A DNA stretch of 64,000 bases from Coriaria nepalensis (taxonomy: Eukaryota; Streptophyta; Magnoliopsida; Cucurbitales; Coriariaceae): the NCBI GenBank assembly GCA_027186245.1, contig CP114488.1, forward strand, positions 1,686,501 through 1,750,500, given 5' to 3'. The notes under the pieces were generated by a model that was given only the letters and a program-made list of their open reading frames with translations, did no database searches and was not told the origin of the DNA. The position numbers and the translations under genes are program-made. Positions 9,901-20,015 of this stretch are shown here, piece after piece (within the stretch, counting starts at the first letter, position 1; each line of letters opens with the position of its first letter).

Positions 9901-12900
9901 TGGCCACGAGGTCTGTTATTTAAATGTTATATGCAAGATTTAACAATCATTTCTTAAGCTTAGCTGATTCCTCAAAATTGCTGAATACTTTTTTATCATG
10001 CAGTATTTCCACAACTGGACTGGAAACAGGTTGGTTTTCCTTGAAGAATATCTACTATCATTAATTCATCTTCTTCTACTTCATGTTTTACTGGTTGCAA
10101 AATCCCTTCCAGGGTAACATGTCGTGACTGGTTCCAACTTAGCTTGAAAGAGGGCCTTACGGTTTTCCGTGATCAGGTACTAAAGTCTTCCCATTGGTTT
10201 TATAATTTCAAGTTATACCATTATTGATCTTGTGAGACTTCTTGTTGGTAGGAATTTTCATCTGACATGGGAAGCCGTACTGTAAACCGAATTGAAGATG
10301 TTTCAACACTTAGGAATTATCAGTTTCCACAGGTTCTTCTCTTTTATCTCTTGGATATATTGTGTAGGAAAATGTTGCATTTATGGACTTATTTATTTTG
10401 AATTCACTAGTGAATGTGCATAGTGTTGTTGGCCTAAATGTGCTTCTCTGCTTGAGATGTGCATACAAAAATTGCATTTAGGTACTGATATGTTCTTTGG
10501 TTTTTAGGATGCTAGTCCGATGGCTCATCCGGTGCGACCGCATTCTTATATTAAGGTTAGAGATTACTTGATCTGTATGGTAACTTATTGTTTTGTTTAG
10601 GTTCTTAGCTTGGCAGCCATCCTAACTATTTGCTCTTAATGATCGACAGATGGATAACTTTTACACAGGAAAGTACCTTTCTCTGAATTTTATGGCAACT
10701 CAAGCTCATACTAGCCACCTCCTATTATAGTTTTTTAGTTCTTCAATGCTCTCTCCCTCTAATGGATGAGACGACTCGGGATATGTTTCTCATGTTATTG
10801 TATTTGGGTTCTTTATGTGATCATGCTGGCTTTGATTTTGACCCAGTTCCTCCACCATATTCAAACTGCAGTGACGGTAAGATTAGCAAAAATTATTTGT
10901 GTCCTTATCATCCATTTTGTGTTATTTTCTCTGTCAAGATCCTAATTGTCCACGGTATGAATTATACTTGCAGGTGTATGAGAAGGTGTGAATTTTTTAC
11001 CCTGACCTCTCCTTCCTCTGCATGTACAAGAAATTCAGATAATACATCAATAATAATCTGCTATTGTAAATCATCCTATCAGGGAGCTGAAGTTGTCCGG
11101 ATGTATAAAACTTTGTTGGGAAGTCAAGGCTTCCGGAAAGTAAGTTTCATGAAATGTTGTACCTTTAATCAGATATTGAGTGTTGAGAGCACTTTTCATG
11201 TCTGGAAAAACAGGTTCTAACAATTACTGTATTCTATAGGGCATGGATCTATACTTCAAGAGACATGATGGTCAAGCTGTAACCTGTGAAGATTTTTATG
11301 CAGCAATGCGAGATGCAAATGAAGCAGATTTTGCTAACTTCTTACTATGGTGTCTACTTATCTCTATACCATTCGAGCTTTCTTCTATATTATTCCTTAT
11401 AAGCTTATTTTTGTAATCTAACTACACAGGTACTCACAAGCTGGAACTCCTTCTGTCAAAGTTACATCATCATACAACTCTGAAGCCTGCACATTCTCTT
11501 TAAAATTTAGGTATAATATCTGGTGGATTTTATTCAGAGTTATTATGCTTGATTAATTAATTTTTTAGTTTTAGTTACATTTTTTTTTCAACAGTTTAAT
11601 GCTAATAATTAGTGTGCGACTTCGATGGGGTGTTTTTTTTGCAGTCAAGATGTACCATCAACTCCTGGTCAGCCAGTTAAAGAGCCCATGTTTATACCTG
11701 TCACAGTAGGTCTTCTGGATTCTACTGGAAAGGACTTGACTCTCACAGGGGTTTATCAGGATGGAAAGTTGCAATCAGTTGCAAGCAATGAAAAACCAGT
11801 CTACTCTACAGTTCTTCGTGTGACCAAGGTCAGTTCAGAGTTCACATCAGAACCTACTCTTTCTTCATCTGCAAGATGTTCTTAGTCGGTTTTATAATGT
11901 CAGTAATACTCTTCTGATACATTTTACACTTCTGGGGTTTTCTAATTTTAATTATACCTGTTCATTTAATGCAGAAAGAGGAAGCGTTTACCTTTGTCGA
12001 TATACCTGAAAGGCCAGTCCCATCTTTATTACGGGGTTATAGTGCTCCTATCCGTCTTGAATCTGATTTGAACGACAGCGATCTCTCTTTCCTTCTTGCT
12101 CATGATTCAGACGAGTTCAACCGGTTTGTCTTTGTCCTGAAAGTTCCTTACAATTTTTAACTTGATATTTTTAGTTATATTCCTTTTTGTGTTTATGTTA
12201 GTTGGGAGGCTGGACAAATACTGGCTCGAAAGCTGATGCTCAGCTTGGTCGCTGATTGCCAACAAAATAAACCATTAGTCCTGAATTCTGAGTTCGTGCA
12301 TGGACTGAGATGCATACTTTCTAACACGAACTTGGATAAAGTTCGACTCTTTTCACCCTCAACTTATACTTGTTAGTACTATTTTTCCCTGTTGTGGAAG
12401 GGTGAATGGGAAATGAACTTTGATTGCGTTTGGTTATCCAGGAATTCATTGCAAAGGCAATAACTCTACCAGGTGAAGGGGAAATAATGGACATGATGGA
12501 AGTTGCAGATCCTGATGCAGTACATTCTGTTCGAATTTTCATTAGGAAGCAGCTCGCCAATGAGCTCAAAACCGAGCTTCTTGCCACAGTACTACCTTTT
12601 CTTTAGACTTAGCTGCATTTCCTTCTGGTTCTTACAAACTGGCTCTATAATGCTTAACAGGTCAAAAACAATAGGAGCTCGGGACCATATACATTTAACC
12701 ACACTGAAATGTCCAGACGCACTCTGAAGAATACTGCTCTGAGTCCGTTTTATTTTTAAATATATGTTTGAGGAAACATGATATTTTTGAACTTTTCATC
12801 AACTGATGTTTACATTTTCTCTCTTTGTTTTTTTTTTTTTTGGGTGTGTAGCATATCTTGCATTGCTCCAAGATGCAGAGCTCACTGAAGTTGCTCTACA

Positions 12901-13765
12901 TGAGTATAAAACCGCCACAAATATGACCGAACAATTTGCAGCTTTGGCAGCCATTGCTCAGCACCCTGGTAAAACCCGTGACAATGTGTTGGCTGACTTC
13001 TATAACAAGTGGCAGCACGACTTTTTAGTAAGCCCATATATTTTTTTTTTTATTGTTAATAGTATCTTTCTCACTTCAGTCTATTTTCCTCTTGACTTTT
13101 TTACACCCTTAGTGAAAAATTTATGTGAGACTGTCACAACTCCGTTCCACTTTTCTTCTATAGGTTGTGAATAAGTGGTTTCACCTTCAAGCTTTTTCTG
13201 ATGTTCCTGGAAATGTGGAGAACGTTAGGAAGCTCTTAAACCACCCTGCATTTGACTTGCGTAATCCAAACAAGGTCTACTCCCTCATTGGAGGTTTTTG
13301 TGGGTGCCCCGTGAATTTCCATGCAAAGGATGGGTCGGGCTACAAATTCTTGGGAGAGATTGTCTTGCAGCTAGACAAAATAAATCCTCAGGTCAGTTCA
13401 CGCACAGTCTCTATGAGAAACTTACAAGTGATTTAATATTACTATTCTTCATCACTTGTTAATTCTCTTCCTTTCTCCTTCCCTTATTATTTTCCTTTTC
13501 CGTCAACTGTCCAGGTGGCTTCTCGAATGGTTTCTGCCTTCTCAAGATGGAAACGATATGATGAAACCCGACAAAACCATTCCAAGGTCACCACTTGTAG
13601 TTCTTACATAGATTCGATTATTGACAATGAATTCGGGTTAAGAATTTAAAATTGAAATTTGGGGGTTTTTTTCTGTTGTTGCAGGCACATCTCGAGAAGA
13701 TCATGTCAGAGAACGGACTGTCTGAAAATGTCTTTGAGATTGCATCGAAAAGCTTGGCCGCTTAG
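6970..13765 (+). CDS. MPA1: M1 family zinc aminopeptidase, MPA1/puromycin-sensitive type
   Basis: A multi-exon gene that I could splice from start to stop; the product is about 980 residues. Early exons 6970-7047, 7363-7443, 7623-7664 and one starting at 7799 encode a basic, Ser-rich organelle-targeting leader. The conserved enzyme begins at [15 protein letters not shown] (Met codon 7871). Key motifs are the exopeptidase site GAMEN (about 9713) and the zinc site HEYFHNW with a downstream Glu in LKEGLTVF. The last exon ends ASKSLAA-stop. The enzyme removes N-terminal residues from peptides; Arabidopsis MPA1 (At1g63770) is required in meiotic prophase. Oddities: three consecutive exons of 19, 5 and 12 nt (10650-10985), the first followed by a GA rather than GT donor. 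The reading TVTVYEKGAEVV is obtained only with these micro-exons. A start at 7871 would give a cytosolic form lacking the leader. Confidence 0.93.
10650..10668 (+). other. MPA1: 19-nt exon of MPA1 with non-canonical GA donor
   Basis: The acceptor is ATCGACAG| and the exon codes MDNFYT plus one base. The following bases are GAAAGT, i.e. a perfect plant donor GTAAGT except that position 2 is A. No usable GT donor restores the conserved reading frame: the nearest GT, five bases on, gives a frameshift and stop with the following exons. Confidence 0.7.
10872..10876 (+). other. MPA1: 5-nt micro-exon (TGACG) of MPA1
   Basis: Flanked by acceptor AACTGCAG| and donor |GTAAGATT. Joining ACA-G, TGACG and GTGTATGAG gives Thr-Val-Thr-Val-Tyr-Glu, the sequence conserved in plant M1 aminopeptidases at this place. 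The introns on either side are 203 nt and 97 nt. Confidence 0.75.
10974..10985 (+). other. MPA1: 12-nt micro-exon (VYEK) of MPA1
   Basis: Acceptor ATACTTGCAG| and donor |GTGTGAAT bracket exactly four codons, Val-Tyr-Glu-Lys. The next exon starts at 11083 with GAEVVRMYK. Both adjacent introns are 97 nt. Confidence 0.8.
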
Positions 13766-13950
13766 AGAATTTAGTTGATGCATATCTTATGTGCGAGAGG
13801 AAATCAAACTTGCATCATATTGACTAGTAAGTATAATGATATCTATAGTTTCTTTCCTGTGCGAGATGGGGCCGGCCATGTGGGAACAAGAATGATAATG
13901 TTGATGACTTCCAGTTGTGGAACATGAATAAGGATAAAACTGTCTTATTC

Positions 13951-13956
13951 AATAAA
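13951..13956 (+). terminator. Poly(A) signal of the aminopeptidase gene
   Basis: AATAAA about 190 nt downstream of the stop codon, followed by AT-rich DNA; a plausible near-upstream polyadenylation element. Confidence 0.45.
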
Positions 13957-13959
13957 ATA

Positions 13960-14820
13960 TCAGTTTATATAATACTTATTTTTAATTATGACGCACACTA
14001 TAATACGGAATTATTTGCATGTATTATAAAATATATAACGATTTAGTTTATTCATCTTTAAATATAATGATTTTTGTTATTTTTTTACTTATTTTTAGAG
14101 CATTTATATCAGCTTTAAGGATTTATTTTTTATATTCTTTAAATTAATTAAATAATTTTATTATTTTTTTCTTTACTTTTTTTTTTTACAATAAAAAGTT
14201 AATATGAGAGTATTATTAATATTTTTAAAATAAAATAATTAATAAAAGAGAGAAAATAATAATTAAATAAATTTATTTTGTTAAATTCATTTTTAAAATT
14301 TAAAGAATTATATTTACCTAGCATGATGCAAGTGTTCTTAACCGTTAATCCCAAATAACTATATGGTCTATATCATATAAGGATGAAAAACATGAAATGG
14401 TATTATTATTTAAAACATGTTTTGAAATGTAATTTGAAAAATAAATATTTTTTTTAAATATAATTTAATGTATTATAGTAAAATATTTCAAATTTTAATA
14501 ATTATAAAAATATTTATATATATTTAATAATTATATTTTCAATTCCTTTCTTGATAAATTTCTACCGTCGGTGAAAAAATATAATTTTTTTTTGCTTTTT
14601 TTAATTATTGGACCAATCACATTAATTGAATTAGTAAGGTTTAAAGATAAAAATCGATATAATCCATCTAAAATAATTTACTTCTTGATTAGTCAACTCC
14701 AATTTTGTCCACATTTTTTCTCCATATAATAAAAACCGTTGGGGTGGTTGCAAGGGGCCAATTAGGTGGCGGGTAAAAGAGTCGGGGCCTGAGAAGTAGG
14801 TATTTGAATGGTGGGGTCCA
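13960..14820. other. AT-rich intergenic DNA
   Basis: Very AT-rich, with poly(A/T) runs and no coding potential recognised. It ends where GC content rises into the promoter of the following gene. Confidence 0.6.
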
Positions 14821-14832
14821 CATTCAAAAATT

Positions 14833-14874
14833 GCCACGTGGCAGTGCTGGCTAATTAAAATAATTGCTCACGTG
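14833..14874 (+). promoter_or_regulatory. Paired G-boxes upstream of the proline-rich protein gene
   Basis: A perfect 10-bp palindrome GCCACGTGGC at 14833-14842, and a second CACGTG at 14869-14874, 34 bp apart centre to centre. G-boxes are bound by bZIP and bHLH factors (ABA-, light- or PIF-related). They sit about 490-530 nt upstream of the ATG at 15366, within promoter range of that gene. Confidence 0.55.
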
Positions 14875-15259
14875 CGCGCCATTTTGACTTGTATCCCTCG
14901 AGAGATGATAAGAATTAAGACGTAATAACACTAATCTTCCCCACTTAACGACTAAAACACTAATCTAACTTTTGGACCAAAAACGATTCTCACTACAGTA
15001 TTACCAAATTACCCTTATCTAAATTTTCTTCCATTTTGACTGTTGTTTCAGGGTAAGGCTGTTTTAGTAACTTGATCTACTGCTAGCAGTAGGCCGTCGC
15101 CAAGTCATTGCCGTGTTTGACCTCCACAGCATTACAGTAGAGAGAGGAGAGAGAGAAAGAGAGGATTTGGAGTCTCCATTTAACACTTTCGGCTTCAGTG
15201 TCTTCTCTGCAATTTCTCATTAGTCGTTGTCTTTCTTTCTCTTTCTATTCGGTTCGGAT

Positions 15260-15346
15260 ATGTATTACAACTTTCAGATGATGTTTAGCTTAACCGTTAC
15301 CGATGAGGAAGAACGATTTGAGTTTGAAGGTTTAAACGATTTCTGA
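15260..15346 (+). promoter_or_regulatory. Upstream ORF (28 codons) in the 5' leader
   Basis: An ATG at 15260 opens 28 codons ending in TGA at 15344-15346, 19 nt before the main ATG and out of frame with it. The peptide is acidic in its second half (DEEERFEFEG). It would be met first by scanning ribosomes if transcription starts before 15260, as the CT-rich leader suggests. Confidence 0.45.
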
Positions 15347-15365
15347 TTTAGAGAAAGGAGCTGAG

Positions 15366-17130
15366 ATGAGACGCGGTAATGGAGATTCGACGGCTGCGAA
15401 CAACGCTTTTGAGACTATAAGCGCTGCTGCCAATGCGATCGCAGCCGCTGAGAATCGCGCGCCTCTAGCTAGGGCTCAGGTAATCGAAGTTTCTCGAACT
15501 AAGCAATGAATGAGAGATTGGATCAGGATTAAGATTCGGATATGATTATGAGAGTTTGATTAGTTTCAGTTAGGGACGTTTGAGTTTTCTCCAATCCTGT
15601 TTCTTATTTTGCTTGATGGTGGTTCAGTATGATTGATAGAATAGGCACTGTTTTGTTGATGATTAGCACTTCAGCACTCCTTCAAAATGAATTCTGAAAG
15701 CTAGGCAAACAATGCTTTTATTGAGCTACATGTCGTAATGTTTTGGCCTGGTTTTCTGTTCTCTCTTCAATCCTAGTAGACTCACGGAATTCAACTCTGT
15801 TTCCAAGTTTTTATGATTATTTTTAAATTTAATGATGGCCTTCGAAAAATCGAAGGCAATTGTCATCTATTATGCAGAGAAATCAATTGATTTAGAATTT
15901 TGAGGAAATAGCATCTTGTTTTTTCTATTGAAAGCCTGAAGATCTCTAGTTGAACAAGCTTTTGATTGCCAGCTTTTAGCCATGAGTAAAATTCATTGGA
16001 TCTTTTTATGTTGGATGCAGAAAAGAGGATGGTGCAGCAACTTTTGGAGTTTGTATTGGTGCTTTGGATCTAATAATAATAAATACAGAAACCAAATTGA
16101 GCCTGCCGTTTCCATCCCAGAAACTAGTCTCGAAACTAATACCCGTACTACTGAAAATCTAACTCAAGCGCCTACAATATCACTTCCCTTTATTGCACCT
16201 CCCTCTTCACCTGCTTCTTTCCTTCAGTCCAACCCTCCTTCTGCTCCACAATCACCCACAGGTTTTCTTCGTCACACTTCTATCTCTTCTAGCATGTACT
16301 CTCCACCTGGCCCCACCTCGATTTTTGCCATTGGCCCTTATGCTCACGAATTACAGCTAGTCTCCCCACCTGTTTTCTCAACTTTCACTACTGAACCATC
16401 TACTGCACCCTTCACTCCACCTGAATCTCTCCACCTGAACACTACACCTTCTTCGCCTGAAGTTCCGTTTGCTCAGTTGCTCGAGCCCAATATCCGAAAC
16501 GGTGAGTCCAGTCAGCAATACCCGTTTTTCCAAAATGAGTTTTTTTCATATAATCTTTATCCTGGAAGCCCGGTTAGCCATCTCATATCACCAAGATCCG
16601 GTATTTCTGAGTCTGGAACCTCATCTCCCTTCCCTGAATATGAGTTTTTGGCTCGTGGTGGTAACTTTCTTAAGTACCCACCAGGTGAACCACCTCCTAA
16701 GCTGTTGAATCTTGATATACTCTCTGCTCATGATTGGGGTTCTCGGCTTGGTTCTGGCTCCCTAACACCAGTTGCTGCAAGTTCCAAATCAAATAATGGA
16801 GGCGGAAATGATGAAGTTATTGTTGACAATGGATTCACATTCAAGTTGATTCCAGAGGATGTTATAAAATGTGTGGAAAAGAAGCCAGGGGAACTGACTA
16901 AAGCAGTAGCAGGACCTCTAAGAGATTCTATGGAAACGGACAAAAGAGAAGAAGATGGTGAAAGGGTGGATTGTTACAAGGGTCATGATGGTGAAACATC
17001 GAATGGAGAACCAGAAGTGGCTCAGAACAAATTCAATTTTGACAATTCAGATGAAGGGGATTCTCCAAATCCTCATGCTGAGTCTGAAAATTGGTCTTTC
17101 TTTCCTATGATGCAACCAGGTGTAAGCTAA
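15366..17130 (+). CDS. Proline/serine-rich protein of the At5g52430/At1g63720 'hydroxyproline-rich glycoprotein-like' family
   Basis: Two exons, 15366-15479 (38 codons) and 16021-17130, spliced in phase, give about 407 residues. Exon 1 is Ala-rich (FETISAAANAIAAAENRA). Exon 2 opens with the family signature KRGWCSNFWSLYWCFGS, followed by PFIAPPSSPASFLQS, many SPP/PP motifs, then YEFLARGGNFLKYPPGEPPP and the C-terminal MQPGVS. There is no signal peptide, so the 'glycoprotein' name rests on composition and the protein is more likely intracellular; its function is unknown. The start is chosen because exon 1 joins the conserved exon 2 in frame through a good donor (CAG|GTAATC). A 28-codon upstream ORF and two G-boxes lie in its leader and promoter. 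Confidence 0.85.
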
Positions 17131-18560
17131 CTCATACAAGTCTCAACGGATGCTTTGCTGCTTAAGGAATTTTTAACGAATTTGCAGGATATGTTTTAAT
17201 TAGGTCATAAGATGATCAGATTCTGAGCAGGTTTTTTTTTTCTTTTTCTGGGAATCTTCTTGTTTTTTTGACCAGAAATTAGGCAGAAGTAGGTATCTTG
17301 TGCTTTGACCCTTTTCTCATCTGAATCAACAGGAACTGGAATATGATTATAATAGTAAAGCTGTTGATCACAAGAATGAACTTGTCTATGCCTCTTTGCT
17401 CTTACTTGTCTATGCCTCTTTGTTCTTACTTTCAGAATTTCAGGCACTTGGTTAAAATGATGATAGTTTCAACACTTTATCTTGGTGGTTCAGTGCAGAA
17501 TCTGCATATAAAGACTGCGTTCAAATAAAAAAGAAAGATCCGGTTCAATGCTAAAGACTCAAAAGTTAAAAGAGGCACAGGTAAACATATCTGAATCCTC
17601 ATCTGTGCCTTTGATCATTGATTTGAAAAGAAAGGCATGACTTGAAAAAATATTCCTAATCAAACTGTCCTGTCATGCTAATAATAAGTAATCAAACTAT
17701 CGTATGTCTCTTTCTTATGTTTATTTATTTATTTTTGGTTAATTAAAATTAAGCAAAATAATCATCCATTGATAATCATTGATAATCATTGTCCTGTTTG
17801 TCCCTAGATTAATGATGATTAATCATTAGTAATTTATTAGATATAGTCATTTGAACGTAATTAATCATGCATACCACTTAAGTTAAACAAAAAGACAGAA
17901 TCAGATTAAATAATCCATTAATGTGTTATCATGATCGACTCTTGATTCTTGAATGCATAATAATCATCCGTGATGGAGTCATATTGGGAAAATATAATGA
18001 TGATCTTTGAAAAAAAAAAAAAAAAAAGGCATGGAATTGGGACAGATATTTCAATAACTGCTGTACCTTGAAAACAGGAAGATATTTCAATTTCAATTAC
18101 ATTTTATAGTATTAACAAAAAAAAACACGTAATTATTGCTGACTATTAATTTGGTATGAAATGAATCATCCAAATTTATCAAATGCAAAACGTTTTTCAC
18201 CACTAAAATGCATTTTCCTACTTTCTAGAAACCCTCGTTTGAATATTCACAGTTGAGTTCAAAGCTGTGGTCCAACCTGGTTAGCTAAGACCTTTCCATT
18301 ATTATTTTAATGCCTCATTTCAATTTCTTGGCACTTTGACTCCTGACCCACCCCTCTTTAAGAACTCTTCTTCTTCTAACCCTTTTCTAGAAACAGACCT
18401 CCAAAACAAATTTCTCCTCTTCTCCTTCTGACTCTGCTTGTTTTCTTGAATTTCATAACTTATAAACTTCAGGGCTTTTTTAGCTGCTCTACCAGACTAG
18501 CTGTAGCTGCGGTTCTTCCTCTTCTGTACCCTTATTTGATTTTTTTTCTGGGCGCTTTCT
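17131..18560. other. 3' UTR and intergenic DNA
   Basis: Contains the 3' UTR of the proline-rich gene, including a short direct duplication near 17383-17432 (CTTGTCTATGCCTCTTTG repeated), then AT-rich DNA with a poly(A) run near 18010. The last 200 nt (18350-18560), pyrimidine-rich, are probably the promoter and leader of the BTB gene. No ORF is supported. Confidence 0.55.
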
Positions 18561-18566
18561 TGAATA

Positions 18567-20015
18567 TTGGCGGGCAAAAGGTTAAAGAAAATGCCCCCTT
18601 TTGCTAGGTCTTCTTCTTCTTTGATTGGAATTCGTGAAACCAGATCGGATCCCAACATTGTCACCATTGACGTAGGTGGCGAGCTCTTCCAAACCACAAA
18701 GCAAACCCTAACCCTAGCCGGACCCAATTGTCTCTTCGCTAGAATTTTCGATTCCACCTCTTCGACTGGATCCACTATCCCTTTCATCGATCGTGATCCT
18801 GACTTGTTCTCAATCCTCCTCTCCCTTCTCCGAACTGGGAATCTTCCATCTAAAGCCAAGTCCTTTGACCTCCAAGACGTAATTCTAGAATCCCAATTCT
18901 ACGGAATTGAATCCCTCTTAGTCAATGCCCAATCCAACCCTTCTCAATTCGAAGCCTTTAATCTCGAAAAATCCTTCATTTTACCCCTCAACGGCCGGGA
19001 TTCACCCTCTGCAATCGCCACCACTCCGTTCGGTTCCATCCACGTAGCTCATGGCAGCAAAATCACGTCCTTTGATTGGTCCCTACAGAAAAAGTCAACC
19101 ATTTTGACTCAATTCACAGCCGTTGATTCCCTCCTAGCCATGTCCCCATCAGTAGCAGCAGCAGGCGCTACCGATTTCTCTGGCTTACAAATCATCGATT
19201 TCGAAAAAGGGTTCGTAAAGGAAACCTTGAATTGGGAAAATGTAACTAGGTCTAGCTCAACTGTACAAGCTATAGGATCCTCTGATGAGTTCCTATTCGC
19301 TAGCTTTGAATCAGGCCGTAGGAATTCAAATTCCATCATGGTGTATGATTTCAATACGTTGATTCCGGTCATAGAAATTAGTCGCAACGAGATCTACGGT
19401 GCAGATCTCGACTCAGCGATTCCGGCCACAAAACTGAACTGGGTTTTGGGCTATAACTTGCTTATGGCTTCTGGGTCTCACAGCGGACCCTCAGGTGTAT
19501 CAGGGAATGTTAAGTTTTGGGATATAAGGTCTGGAAATGTTGTTTGGGAGATTAAAGAGAAGATAGACTGTTTTTCGGACATAACGGTTTCTAATGATTT
19601 AGGAGCCATATTTAAGGTTGGCGTGAATTCGGGTGAGGTTTTTTACGGAGATATGAGGAAATTAGGGGATGAAAACCCATGGTTTTGTCTTTCGGATAGT
19701 AGGCAAGTGGTAAATGGGAAAAAGGGAGGGGTTGGGTGTAAGATTGAGAGCCATGGGAGTCAAGTGTTTTCGACTAAGGGAGGGGATGTAGAACTGTGGT
19801 CCGAGGTGGCAGTTGGGTCTTCTTCTTCTTCTTCTCGTAGGAGGAAAGAAGATGGATTAGAAGAAAGGGTGTTTAGGAAGAATGTGATGGGGAGGTTGAA
19901 GGATATTGGAGGGTCTAGGATTAGTAATTTAGGTTTTGGAGGTAATAAGATGTTTGTAACTAGAAAAGATCAGCAGTTTGTGGAGGTTTGGCAGAGCTCT
20001 GTTAAGGGATTTTGA
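18567..20015 (+). CDS. BTB/POZ (T1-type) domain protein with WD40/YVTN-like C-terminal region
   Basis: Intronless, 482 codons. An N-terminal T1-type BTB domain (about 28-120) begins IVTIDVGGELFQTTKQTL, contains FIDRDPDLFSILLSLLRTG and ends LESQFYGIESLL. The remaining about 350 residues are beta-strand-rich, with WD-like ends (SGNVKFWDIRSGNVVWEI; VELWSE; FVEVWQSS), fitting a degenerate beta-propeller. This matches the plant BTB-WD40 family represented by At5g41330, probable Cullin3 substrate adaptors. A Ser run before RRRKED at about 415 is encoded by a TCT/TTC triplet repeat near 19818 and probably varies in length. The Met at 18567 is used because the BTB domain follows closely; a second Met lies eight codons downstream. 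Confidence 0.85.
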   Translation: MAGKRLKKMPPFARSSSSLIGIRETRSDPNIVTIDVGGELFQTTKQTLTLAGPNCLFARIFDSTSSTGSTIPFIDRDPDLFSILLSLLRTGNLPSKAKSFDLQDVILESQFYGIESLLVNAQSNPSQFEAFNLEKSFILPLNGRDSPSAIATTPFGSIHVAHGSKITSFDWSLQKKSTILTQFTAVDSLLAMSPSVAAAGATDFSGLQIIDFEKGFVKETLNWENVTRSSSTVQAIGSSDEFLFASFESGRRNSNSIMVYDFNTLIPVIEISRNEIYGADLDSAIPATKLNWVLGYNLLMASGSHSGPSGVSGNVKFWDIRSGNVVWEIKEKIDCFSDITVSNDLGAIFKVGVNSGEVFYGDMRKLGDENPWFCLSDSRQVVNGKKGGVGCKIESHGSQVFSTKGGDVELWSEVAVGSSSSSSRRRKEDGLEERVFRKNVMGRLKDIGGSRISNLGFGGNKMFVTRKDQQFVEVWQSSVKGF

